A DNA stretch of 6,734 nt from Trebonia sp. (lineage in GTDB: Bacteria; Actinomycetota; Actinomycetes; Streptosporangiales; Streptosporangiaceae): the NCBI GenBank assembly GCA_030038035.1, contig JASHPP010000509.1, forward strand, positions 1 to 6,734, given 5' to 3'. Made by a program: the position numbers and the translations under genes. The notes beneath the pieces were generated by a model. That model saw only the letters and a program-made list of their open reading frames with translations, was not told the DNA's origin and ran no database searches. Shown one piece after another: positions 6,341 through 6,734 of this stretch (its first letter is position 1; each line of letters begins with the position of its first letter).

Positions 6341-6734
6341 ATGCCAGGCTCGCGGGACGTCATCGTCGAGGTCACCGTCAACGGCGCCCCGCGCACGGCC
6401 GAAGTCCCGGCCAGGACGCTGCTCGTGCACTTCCTGCGGGACCGGCTCGGGCTGACCGGCACCCACGTGGGCTGCGACACCAGCCAGTGCGGCGCCTGCA
6501 CGGTCGCCCTGGACGGCGTCGCGGTGAAGTCGTGCACGATCCTGGCCGCGCAGGCGAGCGGCCACGAGGTCACGACGATCGAGGGCCTGGCGACGGCCGG
6601 CCGGCTGCACCCCGTCCAGCAGGCCTTCTGGACCGAGCACGGCCTGCAGTGCGGCTACTGCACCCCCGGCATGGTGCTGGCGGTCCGGCAGCTCCTCGCC
6701 GACAACCCCGACCCCACCGACGCCGAGATCCGGG
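6341..6734 (+). CDS. coxS: 2Fe-2S subunit of aerobic CO dehydrogenase-type molybdenum hydroxylase (3' truncated)
   Basis: Small iron-sulfur subunit of a xanthine oxidase-family enzyme that passes electrons from the molybdenum cofactor subunit to the FAD subunit in the cytoplasm. The ATG at 6341 follows GGAGG 6329-6333 by 7 nt, and 131 codons are visible before the window ends. The plant-type ferredoxin cluster ligands are C45, C50, C53 (GCDTSQCGACTV) and C65 (VKSC). The second cluster starts at C104 and C107 (LQCGYCTPGM); the matching C-terminal cysteines would lie beyond the edge. The GCDTSQCGAC wording and LLVHFLRDRLGLTGTHVG are typical of CoxS rather than xanthine dehydrogenase. True CO oxidation depends on the active-site loop of the large subunit, which is not in view, so another substrate is possible. 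It is probably the first gene of a cox-like operon controlled by the divergent Rrf2 gene. Confidence 0.92.
   Translation, partial: MPGSRDVIVEVTVNGAPRTAEVPARTLLVHFLRDRLGLTGTHVGCDTSQCGACTVALDGVAVKSCTILAAQASGHEVTTIEGLATAGRLHPVQQAFWTEHGLQCGYCTPGMVLAVRQLLADNPDPTDAEIR

Overview
The window looks like chromosomal DNA from a high-GC Gram-positive actinomycete. Codon third positions are almost all G or C, GTG starts are common, start regions look leaderless or carry GGAGG sites, and the gene order ftsK / helix-turn-helix membrane protein / rimO / pgsA / cinA / clgR is one I associate with actinomycete chromosomes. I cannot place it below that level; a filamentous soil actinomycete is a reasonable guess.

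Positions 1-1584 hold the C-terminal motor and DNA-reading part of FtsK, whose N-terminus lies outside the window. A 162-bp gap follows, with a candidate promoter, a small palindrome and an 11-bp-phased direct repeat. Then comes a co-directional run at 1747-5229: a RodZ-like HTH/transmembrane/DUF4115 protein, RimO (radical-SAM methylthiotransferase of ribosomal protein S12), PgsA (phosphatidylglycerophosphate synthase, overlapping rimO by GTGA) and a stand-alone CinA C-terminal (PncC-type) amidohydrolase. After a 165-bp leader lies clgR, a small Cro/CI-type activator of Clp protease genes. This part mixes chromosome segregation, cell shape, membrane lipid, ribosome modification, NAD salvage and proteolysis control; the link is conserved order more than one pathway.

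The right end is a different module. An Rrf2-family regulator on the minus strand converges on clgR with 16 bp between stop codons. It is divergent from a 2Fe-2S subunit gene (coxS-like) of a molybdenum hydroxylase of the aerobic CO dehydrogenase family, which runs off the window. The 102-bp divergent gap has a promoter-like pair whose spacer holds a perfect 7-bp-arm inverted repeat, a natural place for the Rrf2 protein to act.

The most unusual DNA is at 4056-4141, inside the first codons of pgsA. It has a 9-bp tandem repeat of G-runs, then two back-to-back all-GC hairpins, encoding a Gly/Pro-rich extension absent from the family core. I found no convincing previously undescribed system. The best leads are this G-rich element, the Rrf2/cox control region, the GCGAA-rich clgR leader and a probable leaderless rimO start.
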